Both the position numbers and the translations under genes were made by a program. From an uncultured Commensalibacter sp. (GTDB lineage: Bacteria > Pseudomonadota > Alphaproteobacteria > Acetobacterales > Acetobacteraceae): 64,000 nucleotides of DNA. This document shows positions 62,999 to 64,000 of the stretch, piece by piece. The notes beneath the pieces were generated by a model. That model saw nothing but the letters and a program-made list of their open reading frames with translations. It did no database searches and had not been told where the DNA came from. Numbering within the stretch: position 1 is the first letter of the stretch; each line of letters opens with the position of its first letter. The DNA lies in NCBI GenBank assembly GCA_945266285.1, contig CALYOP010000003.1, positions 124,001 to 188,000 on the forward strand. The letters run 5' to 3'.

Positions 62999-63655
62999 AT
63001 GAATATTTCTAAAATTGCCCACACCCGTTATACAACGAAAAAATATGATCCAAGCAAAAAGATTCCTCAGGAATTGATGAATCAATTGATTGATTTGCTT
63101 CACTTTTGTCCTTCTTCGATTAATTCCCAACCTTTTCATTTTATCGTTGTGACCAGTGAAGAAGGTAAAAAACGGGTTGGTGCATCAATGGATGAAGATG
63201 TTTTTATCTATAACAAATCCAAAATATTGGATGCATCCGCTACGGTTGTTATCTGTTCAAAAACGGAAATGACCGAAGACCATATCCGCAAAGTATTAGA
63301 TCAAGAAGAAAAAGATGGCCGCATTATTGGGGCTGAAAAAAAGAAAAAAACGCTTGATTTATATATGGGTTATGTCAATGCGCATCTCCATGATACCAAG
63401 GACATTAATTGTTGGATGGAAAAACAGTGCTATATTGCGCTTGGCGCTTTGCTTTTGGGTGCTGCAAGCCTGCATATTGATGCAACGCCTATCGAAGGAT
63501 TTAACCGCAAAATTTTGGATCGTGATCTTGAATTACGAGAACAAGGTTATACGAGCTTGTTATTAGTGCCACTCGGTTATCATGCCAATGATGATTATAA
63601 TTTTACGTTACCGAAATCTCGGCTTCCAAAAGATCAAATTTTTAAATTTCTATAA
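62999..63655 (+). CDS. NfsB-like NAD(P)H nitroreductase
   Basis: 218 residues of the FMN-dependent nitroreductase family, close to oxygen-insensitive NfsB. FMN-binding N-terminus 'HTRYTTKKYDPSKKI', 'CPSSINSQPFHFIVV', 'QCYIALGALLLGAASLHID' and the end 'LGYHANDDYNFTLPKSRLP'. It reduces quinones or nitro compounds. It is followed 49 bases later by an old-yellow-enzyme gene in the same direction, so both may serve electrophile detoxification. Confidence 0.92.
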   Translation: MNISKIAHTRYTTKKYDPSKKIPQELMNQLIDLLHFCPSSINSQPFHFIVVTSEEGKKRVGASMDEDVFIYNKSKILDASATVVICSKTEMTEDHIRKVLDQEEKDGRIIGAEKKKKTLDLYMGYVNAHLHDTKDINCWMEKQCYIALGALLLGAASLHIDATPIEGFNRKILDRDLELREQGYTSLLLVPLGYHANDDYNFTLPKSRLPKDQIFKFL

Positions 63656-63704
63656 TCCATCAGTAATCATCCAGCAACCTTATACATTGTGAAAGGAAAT
63701 TTTC

Positions 63705-64000
63705 ATGAATCATCTCTTTCAACCCTGGAAAATTGGTGATCTACAGCTGGAAAATCGTATTGTCATCCCTCCTTTATGCCAATATTCTGCCAATAATGGC
63801 AAAGTAACTGAATGGCATCGCATGCATTGGGGGAATATGATGACTTCGGGTGCTGGGCTGTTCATTATTGAAGCAACTGGTGTTTCTCCCGAAGGGCGTA
63901 TATCGCCTTATTGTTTGGGTTTGTGGTCAGATGAAATGCAAAATGCTATGCACGAGGCTCTCACCGCAGTTCGACAATATTCGAAGATGCCTATTGCTAT
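63705..64000 (+). CDS. Old-yellow-enzyme NADH:flavin oxidoreductase (partial, runs off right edge)
   Basis: N-terminal 98 residues: 'MNHLFQPWKIGDLQLENRIV' with 'PPLCQYSANNGKVTEWHRMH', which is the FMN- and substrate-binding start of the YqjM-type ('thermophilic-like') old yellow enzymes, including the redox-tuning cysteine. GAAAGGA lies 8-9 bases before the ATG. It likely reduces activated C=C bonds. The remainder lies outside the window. Confidence 0.92.
   Translation, partial: MNHLFQPWKIGDLQLENRIVIPPLCQYSANNGKVTEWHRMHWGNMMTSGAGLFIIEATGVSPEGRISPYCLGLWSDEMQNAMHEALTAVRQYSKMPIA

Noticed and set aside
1-64000. CRISPR arrays, prophage, integrase/att sites, replication origin
   Set aside because: No regularly spaced repeats, phage genes, integrases or DnaA-box clusters were seen.

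Overview
The window is AT-rich chromosomal DNA (clearly below 50% G+C by eye) from a Gram-negative bacterium, most likely a low-GC alphaproteobacterium. The cvpA-purF-SDR order at 58.1-61.0 kb, the TonB-dependent receptor and type I secretion genes support this. An acetic-acid-bacterium relative such as Commensalibacter is my guess from overall character; no marker gene here proves it.

Layout. (1) 1-8.4 kb, minus strand: a type I secretion operon (peptidase-less ABC exporter, HlyD-type adaptor, large Sel1-repeat protein, long family 2 glycosyltransferase running off the left edge). (2) 8.9-15.7 kb: core genes metH (B12-dependent methionine synthase) and a Na/Pi cotransporter-PhoU protein, then two small hypothetical genes. 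(3) 16.0-18.4 kb: a secreted RTX/EF-hand calcium-binding protein, a plausible cargo of the exporter, with a strong ribosome-binding site facing ATA instead of ATG. (4) 19.2-44.9 kb: a siderophore locus of the enantio-pyochelin type. It holds pchA (broken), pchB, pchC, pchK, pchF, pchE, pchD, the AraC regulator pchR, the ABC pair pchH/pchI, a FecBCD-like uptake system, a TonB receptor and an Sfp-type phosphopantetheinyl transferase. Two good Fur-box matches sit in front of the receptor/transport operon and the pchD biosynthetic operon. PchE has no epimerase insertion and the reductase is a PchK-like (saccharopine-dehydrogenase fold) enzyme rather than PchG, both pointing to enantio-pyochelin. 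pchA is frameshifted and split by about 0.7 kb carrying a VOC-family gene, so endogenous salicylate supply is probably lost while assembly and uptake remain.

(5) 45.1-48.1 kb: decayed remains of a YbhF-like drug-efflux locus. The permease is frameshifted, and one deletion has removed the start of the ATPase and the start of a divergent TetR/CecR-like regulator. (6) 48.5-56.2 kb: an accessory region with a DUF1919 protein, a 63-residue peptide with a double-glycine leader and its own terminator, and a compact seven-gene minus-strand operon. That operon encodes ketosynthase, MaoC-like dehydratase, ACP, AurF-family diiron oxygenase, CrtI-like FAD oxidoreductase, FabG-like reductase and a DUF3995 membrane protein whose reading frame is broken at a run of nine T. 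I recognise no described pathway with exactly this set; it is my best candidate for an undescribed system, presumably making a modified acyl-ACP product. (7) 57.2-64 kb: housekeeping genes (cvpA, purF, a catalytically degenerate SDR, ybaK, small membrane proteins, an nfsB-like nitroreductase and the start of an old-yellow-enzyme gene).

The broken genes (pchA, the efflux ATPase/permease/TetR, DUF3995, the RTX start codon) suggest ongoing gene decay in the accessory half, though single-base cases could be sequencing errors and should be checked in reads.
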